Origin: Bacillota bacterium
GTDB taxonomy: Bacteria; Bacillota; Clostridia; Tissierellales; Peptoniphilaceae
NCBI GenBank assembly: GCA_023442775.1
Contig: JAEZXH010000019.1
Coordinates: 62,001 to 126,000 of the forward strand
Length of the DNA stretch: 64,000 nt
Direction of reading: 5' to 3'
In this document: positions 32,846-40,899 of the stretch, piece after piece
Position numbering within the stretch: the first letter of the stretch is position 1
How the letters are laid out: every line of letters begins with the position of its first letter
Made by a program: the position numbers and the translations under genes
The notes under the pieces: generated by a model
Seen by the model: the letters and a program-made list of their open reading frames with translations, nothing else
Databases searched by the model: none
What the model was told of the DNA's origin: nothing

Positions 32846-34569
32846 TTGTAACCTCCTCCAATGCCCATAATCCAACTTGGAGCCTCACTCGTCCCGGGAA
32901 GAATCTCCACCTTTGCGCCGACGGCCCAGCTGGCGTGGGTCTTCGTGGCGTTGGTAAAGGTGTGGGCGAGGCCCGCTTCCACCTTCCCCGTCATCTCCTC
33001 CCAGGTGGGGGAAGCGTCGAGGGCGTTGTTGCACCCGTAGACCTTGAAGATGGCCCCTTTGGCGATGTCCCGGTTCACGTCGAGGTAGAGGCTCGTCGCC
33101 TTGGCGTCAGTCTCTTTCTTGAAGATGTAGTAGCACTTTTCGAGCTTTCGCGTGAAAGTGAAGTTCACCACCGCGCTCGCCTTTTGCACGTCCTTCACCA
33201 CGAGGCGGGCCTTCGTTGGCGAGGCGTTTTTGATTTTTGCAAAGGCCTTCTTCGACAAGGTCTCGGAGATTTTTCCGCCCTTGGGGACGTCTTTGTCGAC
33301 GATGACCGCCTCTTCTTCGATGAAGAGGGAATAGGTCATGGCGTCGCCTTCTAAGTCCGTCGCCGTGACTTCGAAGGTGGGGGGCGTGGTGATTTCCCCG
33401 AGGTCTTGGAGGTCGGTCTTCGAAAGGGTGGGGGCGGTGTTTGACCGCTTGAAGTACTTGTAGCGGTAGGTCTCGGCCCCTTGGTTGTCGCTGACCTTGA
33501 TCTGCACCGTGTTGAGTTCTCCAAGGGCGACGGCGAAGACCTTCTCGTCGGGGATGGCGATGTCGTATTCTTGGCGACGCTTGGCGTTTTGGATGGTGCG
33601 AAGCACCTCGCCGTTGAGCTTCGCCTCGATGGTCAAGGTGTCCTCGGGGTCAGGGTCGTCGACGGTGAAGCGGATGGAGAACCCGGTGTTTTGGTTGCCC
33701 AGGTCCTCGTCTTCTCCCGAGATGGTGGGGGAGGCGTTGCCCCGGGAGAAGGTGAAGAGCTTCGTGTCCTGAGCGCCGTGGGGGTCGGTGGCGGTGACCT
33801 TGAGGCGGTGCTCCCCTAGGGTGTAGGCCTTGGGGTTGATGGGGATGCGCCTTGTTTCTCCGCTACGCAGGACGAAGGGGCTTCCCGGGCGGGGGGTGTC
33901 GTCGATGGATTCGGCGACGGTGATGGTGCCCCCGTCGGGGTCCGAGACGTTATAGACGATTTCCGTCGCCTCCGAGAGGGTGCCGAGGGCGGTGGTCGTC
34001 GCGCTGATCAGCGGCGCCTGGTTCACTTCCCCGATGAACTCGTAGAAGAAGCCCCCCTTCTCCCCATTGTCGGGGAAGGCGTGGCGTTCGGTGGAGGTGA
34101 CTTGTTCCAGGTAGGTGCCTTTAATGATCACTTCAGAGGACTCTATAGAAACAGGACTCGCATCGCAGATGTATGCGCTCGTCACATTAAAGGACGTCCC
34201 CCCGCTAAGCGGAACCGGGATTGCAATGTTTGCACCTTCCGCATGCGAAACATAAAAGAGTGTTTCATCTTCCCCTAGCGAATAGGTAGACTCACTGCTA
34301 TCCACATAGAGAGAATATGTCGGTCCACTGCTGTCACGGATGCTATACCTTTTCGCCGTATTCGAATACCTTGCGCACACATAACCGTATGCGTAAGATG
34401 TATACAACTCAGTCTGCGTTCCGGATAATCGGACGGTCCTGCTATTCATCGCGGTTGCATCACGATAGAGTCGCGCCGATTCAAACGCAATCTTTCTAGA
34501 AGAGCCCCTTCTTAAAATCCATTTTGTTTTTCTGCCTACTTGATACTTCCTCCACCCATACAATGCCAT
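32842..34569 (-). CDS. Phage fibre/adhesin-like protein with Ig-like repeats
   Basis: A 575-residue protein at the usual place of tail-fibre genes. Three repeats of about 95 residues start at about 183 (NQAPLIS), 278 (NASPTIS) and 377 (NTAPTLS), each with DPDG or DPDP-like turns as in cadherin or Ig-like modules. The first 160 residues are rich in Ser, Tyr and Thr and coded by DNA with clearly lower G+C (about 34,090-34,560) than its neighbours, which points to recombination at the exposed end. A receptor-binding role is inferred from place and mosaic make-up. Confidence 0.72.
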   Translation of the reverse strand: MALYGWRKYQVGRKTKWILRRGSSRKIAFESARLYRDATAMNSRTVRLSGTQTELYTSYAYGYVCARYSNTAKRYSIRDSSGPTYSLYVDSSESTYSLGEDETLFYVSHAEGANIAIPVPLSGGTSFNVTSAYICDASPVSIESSEVIIKGTYLEQVTSTERHAFPDNGEKGGFFYEFIGEVNQAPLISATTTALGTLSEATEIVYNVSDPDGGTITVAESIDDTPRPGSPFVLRSGETRRIPINPKAYTLGEHRLKVTATDPHGAQDTKLFTFSRGNASPTISGEDEDLGNQNTGFSIRFTVDDPDPEDTLTIEAKLNGEVLRTIQNAKRRQEYDIAIPDEKVFAVALGELNTVQIKVSDNQGAETYRYKYFKRSNTAPTLSKTDLQDLGEITTPPTFEVTATDLEGDAMTYSLFIEEEAVIVDKDVPKGGKISETLSKKAFAKIKNASPTKARLVVKDVQKASAVVNFTFTRKLEKCYYIFKKETDAKATSLYLDVNRDIAKGAIFKVYGCNNALDASPTWEEMTGKVEAGLAHTFTNATKTHASWAVGAKVEILPGTSEAPSWIMGIGGGYK

Positions 34570-34572
34570 GGA

Positions 34573-35265
34573 TTACCCCCTTCCTGGATAGAGGCCGAGG
34601 CGACGGCGTTCCTCGTCCCAGACCCCTTCGTACTCTTCGCTCTCGAGAAAATCCGAGAAGGTCACGGCGAAGATATTCTGATTCATGCCGTTCGCCGTGG
34701 CCCCTTTGAGGCTCGCAAGTTCCACCTGAAGCTTCAAGATGTCCTCGGCGTTTTTCTTCACGTTCTCCTCGCTCCAGTTCTTCCCGGCGAGGCGTAAAAA
34801 CTCCTCGTAGGTGACGTAGACCATCGAGGGCGGGGCGGTGACGGTGACCTCCGCCGCGTCGCCGACGATGACCACGATGCGCTGGAGCATCTCCACCGGG
34901 TGGGTGGTCTTCGCCGGGAGAAAGTCCGCCTCTTGTCCGTTGTCGCAGACCATGTAGAGAATTTCCCCGTGTTGGGGGTCCTGGGCGTAGACCCCGACCT
35001 CCCCGATGGAAAAGCCCCGCTCAAGGCTTTCGTTTTTCACATAGGCCTCGAGGGTGCTCGTGGCGTCCTTGTTGTCCGTGGCCTTGGTAATGGGGACGCT
35101 CATCCGCTCATCCTTTAAGGCGGTGGCGGCGCGCATCTCCTCCACGGTGTCAAAGTGCCCGGCCCCGAGGCCTAGCCGGGTGAAGGTGATGGTGGCCCCG
35201 TGGTGGGTGCGGTTTAAGAGGTCCGCCCCGGCCCGGGTCAAGTGCATTCTCGTCTTGTCGCTCAT
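34573..35265 (-). CDS. Phage tail-collar fibre protein
   Basis: A 230-residue protein whose N-terminal 160 residues match the phage tail-collar fibre family (P2 gpH N-terminus-like), with FTRLGLGAGHFD and GFSIGEVGVYAQDP. It should join the baseplate to the fibre. The ATG at 35265 has AAAGGAG five bases upstream. Confidence 0.82.
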   Translation of the reverse strand: MSDKTRMHLTRAGADLLNRTHHGATITFTRLGLGAGHFDTVEEMRAATALKDERMSVPITKATDNKDATSTLEAYVKNESLERGFSIGEVGVYAQDPQHGEILYMVCDNGQEADFLPAKTTHPVEMLQRIVVIVGDAAEVTVTAPPSMVYVTYEEFLRLAGKNWSEENVKKNAEDILKLQVELASLKGATANGMNQNIFAVTFSDFLESEEYEGVWDEERRRLGLYPGRG

Positions 35266-35277
35266 AAACACTCCTTT

Positions 35278-36768
35278 CTAGGAGGTGACCTTCCTCACCC
35301 ATGAGGGGTGGAAGGCCCCGATTCGCTTGCCTTTGTAAAGGGGGAAGGTGAGGAAGACTTCCCCGAGACGGGGGGAGGGACGTTTAAGGAATTCTGTAGC
35401 CTTTATTCCCTCCTTGTTGGTGACGAGAGCCATATGAAATGCGCGCCTCCCACTGTAGCGGAATTCGTCTTGGGTGACCTCTCCGCCAAAAAATCGCCCG
35501 ATGTAGACCCCTCCGCCAGGTCCAATTCTGGCTCCCTTGGGTAGATAGATGCTATAGGTGTAGGGAGAGTCCGCAACGATAGAAGGCCTCCACGTCACCG
35601 CCACTCCCTCCTTCCCCGGGGGTGGGAGGAAGAACCAGGTGGAGACCCCTGCCGCCTCCCCCCTCTCGTTCACCACGGGGACCGCCTCATACCAGCCGGC
35701 GACGGTGCGATAGAAGAGGAGGTCGGGAATCTCGACGACGGCCTTCCCGCCCACGAGGTCGAAGAGCTTCGGGGTGTAATGGCCCCGGGGACCATATCCC
35801 GAGTCGCCGTAGGGCTCGCCGAGGGGGGCGAAGGCTAAAGAGTCCTCTCTATAGCCCCACTGCTCCTCCCCGACGAGGACCCGCCCCTTCGGGTCTCTCA
35901 CCATGACCTTGCCATAGGGGAGGCTACCGGGGATGGCCTCGATGGGCACCTTCACCACTTCGCAGAGCCCCTGCTCTTTCATCCACGCCATCAAGGGGAA
36001 GATGTGGGCAGAGACGTCGAAGGTGCCGTCCCAGGAGAGAACCCGGTGGGCCAGCTGGTTGTAGGTGGTGGTCTTCGTCGTTACGGGCACCGCCCCACAG
36101 ACTGCGCCCCCGACAATCTCCCCAATCTCCGAGGGCATCTCGAGGAGGTGGGTCACCGTCTTTCGGAAGAAGGGCACCGCCAAGGCCACAAGGGTGTCCG
36201 ACCCTTCCCACACGCCGGAGGTAAAGGGGAGGTAGGTGTGGCGTTTGACCGAAAACCTCGCCCCGCCTGCGTAGATGTCCCCCTCCTTCTCACGTTCAAG
36301 GACCAAGGCCTCGAGCCAGGAGCGGGTGTTTTTCACGGTGTAGAGGGCGCGAAAGAACCGGGAGAAGGCCTCGTCGTCGCTGAGGCGGTCACGGGTCTTC
36401 ACCTTGAAGAAGTAGGGCTTTCCCCCGTACTCAAACCACTCGGAAAGCTCCGACGTGGAAAAGACCTCGGAGAGGAAGTCTTCCACCGCCTTCGGGGTGC
36501 CCTTCTTCCGGTGGTAGCGGATGGAGGCCTTGACGATGGCCCGCTTCTTCTCGAGGGGCAACGTCTCGTCGTAAAAGTCCACGTGAAACTGATAGGCGAG
36601 GTGGGAGAGGAGCTCCTCGTCCATGGTGTCGATGCGTCCAAAGAGAAAGAGCCTCGCCGCCTCCTCCATGGCGCGGATCACTTTTGGGGAGAGAATCTCC
36701 GCCACCTCGTAAAAGGTCCGGTCCTCCCGAAGGACTTGAGGAAGAAGACGGGTTAAGAGTTCCATCAC
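35278..36768 (-). CDS. Baseplate tail protein I with C-terminal extension
   Basis: A 496-residue protein. Residues 1 to about 165 match the P2 tail protein I family (LSHLAYQFHVDFYDETLPLE and IRYHRKKGTPKAVEDFLS). The remaining 330 residues, rich in Gly, Tyr and Pro, are not found in P2 gpI and may serve as a baseplate-fibre link. It overlaps gene J by four bases. Confidence 0.85.
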   Translation of the reverse strand: MMELLTRLLPQVLREDRTFYEVAEILSPKVIRAMEEAARLFLFGRIDTMDEELLSHLAYQFHVDFYDETLPLEKKRAIVKASIRYHRKKGTPKAVEDFLSEVFSTSELSEWFEYGGKPYFFKVKTRDRLSDDEAFSRFFRALYTVKNTRSWLEALVLEREKEGDIYAGGARFSVKRHTYLPFTSGVWEGSDTLVALAVPFFRKTVTHLLEMPSEIGEIVGGAVCGAVPVTTKTTTYNQLAHRVLSWDGTFDVSAHIFPLMAWMKEQGLCEVVKVPIEAIPGSLPYGKVMVRDPKGRVLVGEEQWGYREDSLAFAPLGEPYGDSGYGPRGHYTPKLFDLVGGKAVVEIPDLLFYRTVAGWYEAVPVVNERGEAAGVSTWFFLPPPGKEGVAVTWRPSIVADSPYTYSIYLPKGARIGPGGGVYIGRFFGGEVTQDEFRYSGRRAFHMALVTNKEGIKATEFLKRPSPRLGEVFLTFPLYKGKRIGAFHPSWVRKVTS

Positions 36769-37886
36769 TCTTCCTCCATTCCTTGGTAGAGGGCCTTGGC
36801 CTCGTTCATCCGCACCACTTGGGTGTCCTTGAGGGCGGCAAAGGCCTTGTCCCCCTCAAGTTCCACCCGCTTCGCCCCCGCGTCCACGAGAAGGGTGACG
36901 AGCTGGTCCGGGTTGTAATCTCGGCCAAGGCGAGTGGTTTGCCAGGTGACGAACTCGGAGAGGGCGGACATAATCGCCGCCTTCGTCTCGGGAAGAAAGT
37001 GCTCGTTGTTCTTCCCAATCCAATACTTCACCGTGACCCGCTTGTCCACCGCCTCGGGCTGTTTGACGCTCACGCGGTCGGTGAGGGGGCGAATGGTGCG
37101 GTCGTTGCACTTCTCCTCGATGGCTTTCAAGATCTCCCGGTTCGGGAACTCCCCGTCCTCCATGAGGGCGACGATCTGCACCTCTCCGGGATTCGGGGAG
37201 GAGACGGTGACGTCCCCAAGCCCCGGGTGGGCGGTGCGCGCCCAGTACCGATAGCTCCCGTCGGGGCCCGCGGTGGAAAACTTCTCCGCCGCCTCGTGGA
37301 TGCGGTCTCGGTAGTGGTCGTCGCTCTCCCGTGGTCGGCCGCCGCTCGTCGTCGTCTCGTTCTCCACCTTCGCCACGTAGGGCACCAGGTCCACAAGGCT
37401 TGTGATGGACCCCTTCACGATGCCGTTCCCCTCCTCCCCGGGGGTGAGGGCGTGGGCCTCGATGGTTCCCGTGGTCTTGTCCTTTGAAATCTCAAGGGCC
37501 CCGCTCGTGGCGAAGAGGATGCCCTCTTTGCTCTTGACCCGGGTTCCCTCGGGGATGAGAAGGGCCTCTCCGGAGAGGACGGGGTTTTTCGTAAAGACGA
37601 GGCGACACGTCGCAGGACTTGCCCCGAGGCGCACCTCGTCAAACATGGCCCCGATGTGGTCCAAGTACTCCCCACGGGCGTAGGCCAAGAGATTCATCTG
37701 CCCCGTGTCGTTGATGAGGGCCTTGGTTTGCAAGAGCATGTGAAGAAGGCTGTCGAGGAAGAGGCCCTCGGGGCTTGCGGGGTAGAGCCGTTTTCCAAGG
37801 GCCTGCCCCAGCTCCTCTCGAGCCTTCGCCTTCTCCTTCTCTACGTCCACCTCCACGAATTCAACGGGATTCAGGGAAAAGTTCAT
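36765..37886 (-). CDS. Baseplate J/gp47 family protein
   Basis: A 373-residue P2 gpJ-like baseplate wedge protein, with ARGEYLDHIGAMFDEVRLGA, the GTRVKSKEGILFAT segment and the ESDDHYRDRIHEAAEKFSTA core. It runs between W and I, the P2 order W-J-I. Confidence 0.92.
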   Translation of the reverse strand: MNFSLNPVEFVEVDVEKEKAKAREELGQALGKRLYPASPEGLFLDSLLHMLLQTKALINDTGQMNLLAYARGEYLDHIGAMFDEVRLGASPATCRLVFTKNPVLSGEALLIPEGTRVKSKEGILFATSGALEISKDKTTGTIEAHALTPGEEGNGIVKGSITSLVDLVPYVAKVENETTTSGGRPRESDDHYRDRIHEAAEKFSTAGPDGSYRYWARTAHPGLGDVTVSSPNPGEVQIVALMEDGEFPNREILKAIEEKCNDRTIRPLTDRVSVKQPEAVDKRVTVKYWIGKNNEHFLPETKAAIMSALSEFVTWQTTRLGRDYNPDQLVTLLVDAGAKRVELEGDKAFAALKDTQVVRMNEAKALYQGMEEE

Positions 37887-38199
37887 CCTCCACCTCCTTC
37901 ACGTCCAGGCGCACCTTCACATGAAACCGTCCCGAGTCACCGTCGGGGATTCCCTCGATGGACTTCACCTTCACCCGTGGCTCGTAGTCTTCCAGGGCGA
38001 AGAGCACCGCCTCGTAGAGCTTTCCCGAGTGGGTGATGGGACTGTCCAAGATGTCCGGGGAGAGGCCCAGCCGACGATTCAACGGGGCCTCCCCCACCAT
38101 AGTCCGAAGCAGGGTGTAGACGCATTGACGGATGTCGGAAAATCCCGTGGCGGTGAGGTCAAACCCCACCTCTTCCCGGGTATCGATGAGCATCTCCAT
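37861..38199 (-). CDS. Baseplate wedge protein W/gp25
   Basis: A 112-residue gp25-like protein with the family core DIRQCVYTLLRTMVGEAPLN and RRLGLSPDILD. The exact start is uncertain among a GTG at 38202 and ATGs at 38199 and 38193. It overlaps J by 26 bases. Confidence 0.88.
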   Translation of the reverse strand: MEMLIDTREEVGFDLTATGFSDIRQCVYTLLRTMVGEAPLNRRLGLSPDILDSPITHSGKLYEAVLFALEDYEPRVKVKSIEGIPDGDSGRFHVKVRLDVKEVEDELFPESR

Positions 38200-38726
38200 C
38201 ACCTTGCCCCCAACTTCTCTCGGCTCGTCTTTTGCGCCGTCGTCGTCTTCTTCTTCACGTCCACGGCGGTGACGTTTTTCTTCGTGACTTCTCGCTTCTT
38301 CACCGTGTCCTTCTTCTCCTTCACCGTCGCCTTGTTCGTCACGTACTCCTTCAGGGCCACCTCGGCGTGAATGGCGAAGGGCCGGCCCTGGTTGTCGATG
38401 CGAAGGAGACTCTCGGAGAGCCCGGTAATGAGAAAGCGACCGCTCCCCACGGGACGGTTGCCGAGGAAAAAGGAGAGGACCTCCCCCTCGTCTCGGGCCT
38501 TGCGCAGGGGGGCCATCGCCTCCTCGGGGTTGACCCCGTCCTCCACACGCCAGGAGAGGGTGAGATTTACGTCCTTCGTCCCCTGGCCCACGAACTCCGC
38601 CACGGGTTTTCGCCCCAAGGTCTCGTGAAAGCTCACCCGGGGGTCCTCCTTCGTTGAGAGGGTCTTCAGGGTCTTCACTTGGCGGGAGCTGGAGACGAAG
38701 ACCACCTCCCCGAGGTAGCCAATCAT
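38199..38726 (-). CDS. Phage tail protein U
   Basis: A 175-residue protein of the gpU family (MIGYLGEVVFVSSSRQVKTL start; HETLGRKPVAEFVGQG), with a Lys-rich C-terminal tail of about 45 residues. The ATG at 38726 follows GGGAGG; a longer upstream frame lies within gene V. Confidence 0.8.
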   Translation of the reverse strand: MIGYLGEVVFVSSSRQVKTLKTLSTKEDPRVSFHETLGRKPVAEFVGQGTKDVNLTLSWRVEDGVNPEEAMAPLRKARDEGEVLSFFLGNRPVGSGRFLITGLSESLLRIDNQGRPFAIHAEVALKEYVTNKATVKEKKDTVKKREVTKKNVTAVDVKKKTTTAQKTSREKLGAR

Positions 38727-39193
38727 ATGATCCCTCCCGTGCGACTGCCTGCGGCGACGTTGCCCGAGACGCTGAGGCTTCCCGAGACGGTCATGTTCCC
38801 GGTCAAGGCCACCTCGCCGGTGATTTTCACCGGCCCCTTCAGTTCGAAACACTTGTTTTCCTCGTCGTAGCGCAGATAGAGGCGATCCCCCTCTCCCGAC
38901 ACCCCGAGGTGTTCCTTCTTCGGGAAGTGGGGCGGGTGGGCCTCGTCGTAATAGCTTCCGAGGACGAATCCCTCCTCCATGTCGTGGCCGTTGCCCAAGA
39001 AGGCGCAGAGCACCTGGTCCCCCACCTTTGGGAGACTCTTCGTCTCGGTGACGCCACTGGTGGCCCTCGCCGTCAATACGACGAGCTCCGCCGAGGGGAG
39101 GTCGTCGCGGTCTTCAAAGATGACCCGCACCCGGTGGGTATCGGGGAGCACTGCGCTCACCGTCCCCGCCATGAGTCCTCGCATGTTTTCCAT
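38723..39193 (-). CDS. Baseplate assembly protein V (spike)
   Basis: A 156-residue gpV/gp45-like protein: an OB-fold domain with GTVSAVLPDTHRVRVIFEDR and GDQVLCAFLGNGHDMEEGFV, then a short repetitive beta tip (ITGEVALTGNMTVSGSLSVS) that forms the membrane-piercing spike as a trimer. The ATG at 39193 has GGAGG five bases ahead. Confidence 0.9.
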   Translation of the reverse strand: MENMRGLMAGTVSAVLPDTHRVRVIFEDRDDLPSAELVVLTARATSGVTETKSLPKVGDQVLCAFLGNGHDMEEGFVLGSYYDEAHPPHFPKKEHLGVSGEGDRLYLRYDEENKCFELKGPVKITGEVALTGNMTVSGSLSVSGNVAAGSRTGGII

Positions 39194-39194
39194 C

Positions 39195-40682
39195 TCAACC
39201 TCCAATCCGTCGGTAACACTTGGTAAAGGACTTGCGCATCTTCGTCACCCCGACGCAGCTCTTCCCATAACTGGCCTTGGTGGCGCCTCCGCACTCGAGG
39301 ACGTGGCCCTCGTCGTAGACCAGCCCGACGTGACCCTTCGCCCACAAGACATCCCCGGGTTTTCGCTCCGAGAGGGGCACTTCTTGAAAGCCCAAGGACT
39401 TTGGGTTATTGCGAAGAGCGGCACTTGTGAGCCGACTGGGAAGGGGGCTTCCCGCCTGTTTGTAGGCCCAGGTCACAAAGCCGGAGCAATCCGCCCCGCC
39501 GCGGAAGGGGTCGGTGCCTCCCCGGGTGTAGGTCTTCCCCTTGGCGGTGAGGCCTACGTCAATGACCTTCGAGCCCGTAGCACCTGCGGGGGCTTCTCCC
39601 CCTTTTGTGGCGGTCTTCTCGTCGAGGTCGCCGCGCTTATCTCCCTTGTTGATCCGTGTACACTCTAAGTCCACGGTGTACCCCGCGTTCGTCACATGAT
39701 GGGAGACACTCATGATGAGGTACTTCCCGTCAAAGGCCCCCCAGCCCTTCACGGCGATGACTTGTTTCGCCGCAATGGGGCGCAGAGGGAAGACGGAGAA
39801 GCGGGCGCGCTGAATCTTCTTGTTTTCCCCGTCGAGTTTTTGACGGGCGAGCTCCTTCGCCTCCTCCTCGGAGGCCACCTTCTTGTTGATTTTTAACGTC
39901 TTCTTGAGGGTCTTCTCCTCGGTGTCGTTTTTGACCTTGGCCTTCATGGTCTTTCCCGTCTTCGGGTCCTTGTAGGCCACCTCCGCCGCCTCGTAAGCCG
40001 AGAGGGAGGACTGGACGAACTCCCAGGAGAGAAGCTCCAAGAGGTCCCCTTCTACGATGTCTTTTCCCTTTTCCGGATAGCGGATGGTGAAGACGGGTTC
40101 GCGCTTCTCGTAGAACTGCTCCTGGGTGATGATGAGCTTTTTATCCTCCACCTTCACCTCGAAGCCCCTGTCCTCGGCAAGCTTCTTCACAAAGGCCATA
40201 TCCGAGAGCTGACGCTGTTCCACGTGGTCGTAAAAGGGGGCCGCCTCGATTTCAAACACCGCCTTCATGCCGTTTCTTTTTGCAATCTCCGAGATGAGGG
40301 CGCGAAACTCGATGTGTTCCCAGGACTGGGAGCGACTCTCGGTGGAGGCCTCACTCATGAGGTGGGAGACGGCTTTAATCTTCGTCACGTTGGGAGAACC
40401 CGAGGCGGTGATTTCGTCGACGAGAAACCGCCCGCAGGGAATTTCGTAGTCCTCCCCCTCCCCGGTGGCGTGGCGCATCTTGATCTTTGGGAAGATTTCG
40501 TCCCCTCGCTCGGGGAACCAATCGAAGAGCCAGAGCCGGTCCCGGTTCTCGAGGCTCAGTTGAATCTCCTCCCCCTCCTTATCCTGGTCCGTGTAGGAGA
40601 AGTCGAGGAGATAGGCGTCGATCTCCTTCGTGATGTCCTTGCCCTCGTAGGTGAGGAGGACTTCCGTGCGCCTCGCCTTCAT
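39195..40682 (-). CDS. Tail protein D fused to NlpC/P60 peptidase
   Basis: A 495-residue protein. The first 345 residues match the P2 gpD/late-control D family (baseplate hub), for example YTDQDKEGEEIQLSLENRDR and FYDHVEQRQLSDMAFVKKLA. Residues about 380-495 are an NlpC/P60 cysteine peptidase with Cys399 in GGADCSGFV and His451 in KGHVGLVYD. The enzyme would cut the peptide of peptidoglycan during DNA entry. The ATG at 40682 has GAGG ahead and overlaps X by four bases. Confidence 0.9.
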   Translation of the reverse strand: MKARRTEVLLTYEGKDITKEIDAYLLDFSYTDQDKEGEEIQLSLENRDRLWLFDWFPERGDEIFPKIKMRHATGEGEDYEIPCGRFLVDEITASGSPNVTKIKAVSHLMSEASTESRSQSWEHIEFRALISEIAKRNGMKAVFEIEAAPFYDHVEQRQLSDMAFVKKLAEDRGFEVKVEDKKLIITQEQFYEKREPVFTIRYPEKGKDIVEGDLLELLSWEFVQSSLSAYEAAEVAYKDPKTGKTMKAKVKNDTEEKTLKKTLKINKKVASEEEAKELARQKLDGENKKIQRARFSVFPLRPIAAKQVIAVKGWGAFDGKYLIMSVSHHVTNAGYTVDLECTRINKGDKRGDLDEKTATKGGEAPAGATGSKVIDVGLTAKGKTYTRGGTDPFRGGADCSGFVTWAYKQAGSPLPSRLTSAALRNNPKSLGFQEVPLSERKPGDVLWAKGHVGLVYDEGHVLECGGATKASYGKSCVGVTKMRKSFTKCYRRIGG

Positions 40683-40891
40683 GAGGTCCTCTTCCAAGGC
40701 GGAAGGGTCTCATCCATGGGCAAGGGGATGTCCGGGCAGGTGATGGGGACGTGGCCCTGGAAGAAGACGGTGGCGATGTGCTGGGGATTTTCCTCCATGA
40801 GCTCTCGCATGTAGCGTTCTTTTCCGTAGACCTTCATGGCAATCTGGTCCCAAGTGTCCCCGGAGATGGTGTGGTAGATGTCTATTTTCAT
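40679..40891 (-). CDS. Tail protein X (LysM-like)
   Basis: A 70-residue gpX-like protein: YHTISGDTWDQIAMKVYG is LysM-like and the C-terminal part ends PDIPLPMDETLPPWKRTS. It is placed, as in P2, between the tape measure and D. Confidence 0.87.
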   Translation of the reverse strand: MKIDIYHTISGDTWDQIAMKVYGKERYMRELMEENPQHIATVFFQGHVPITCPDIPLPMDETLPPWKRTS

Positions 40892-40899
40892 CGGTCCTC

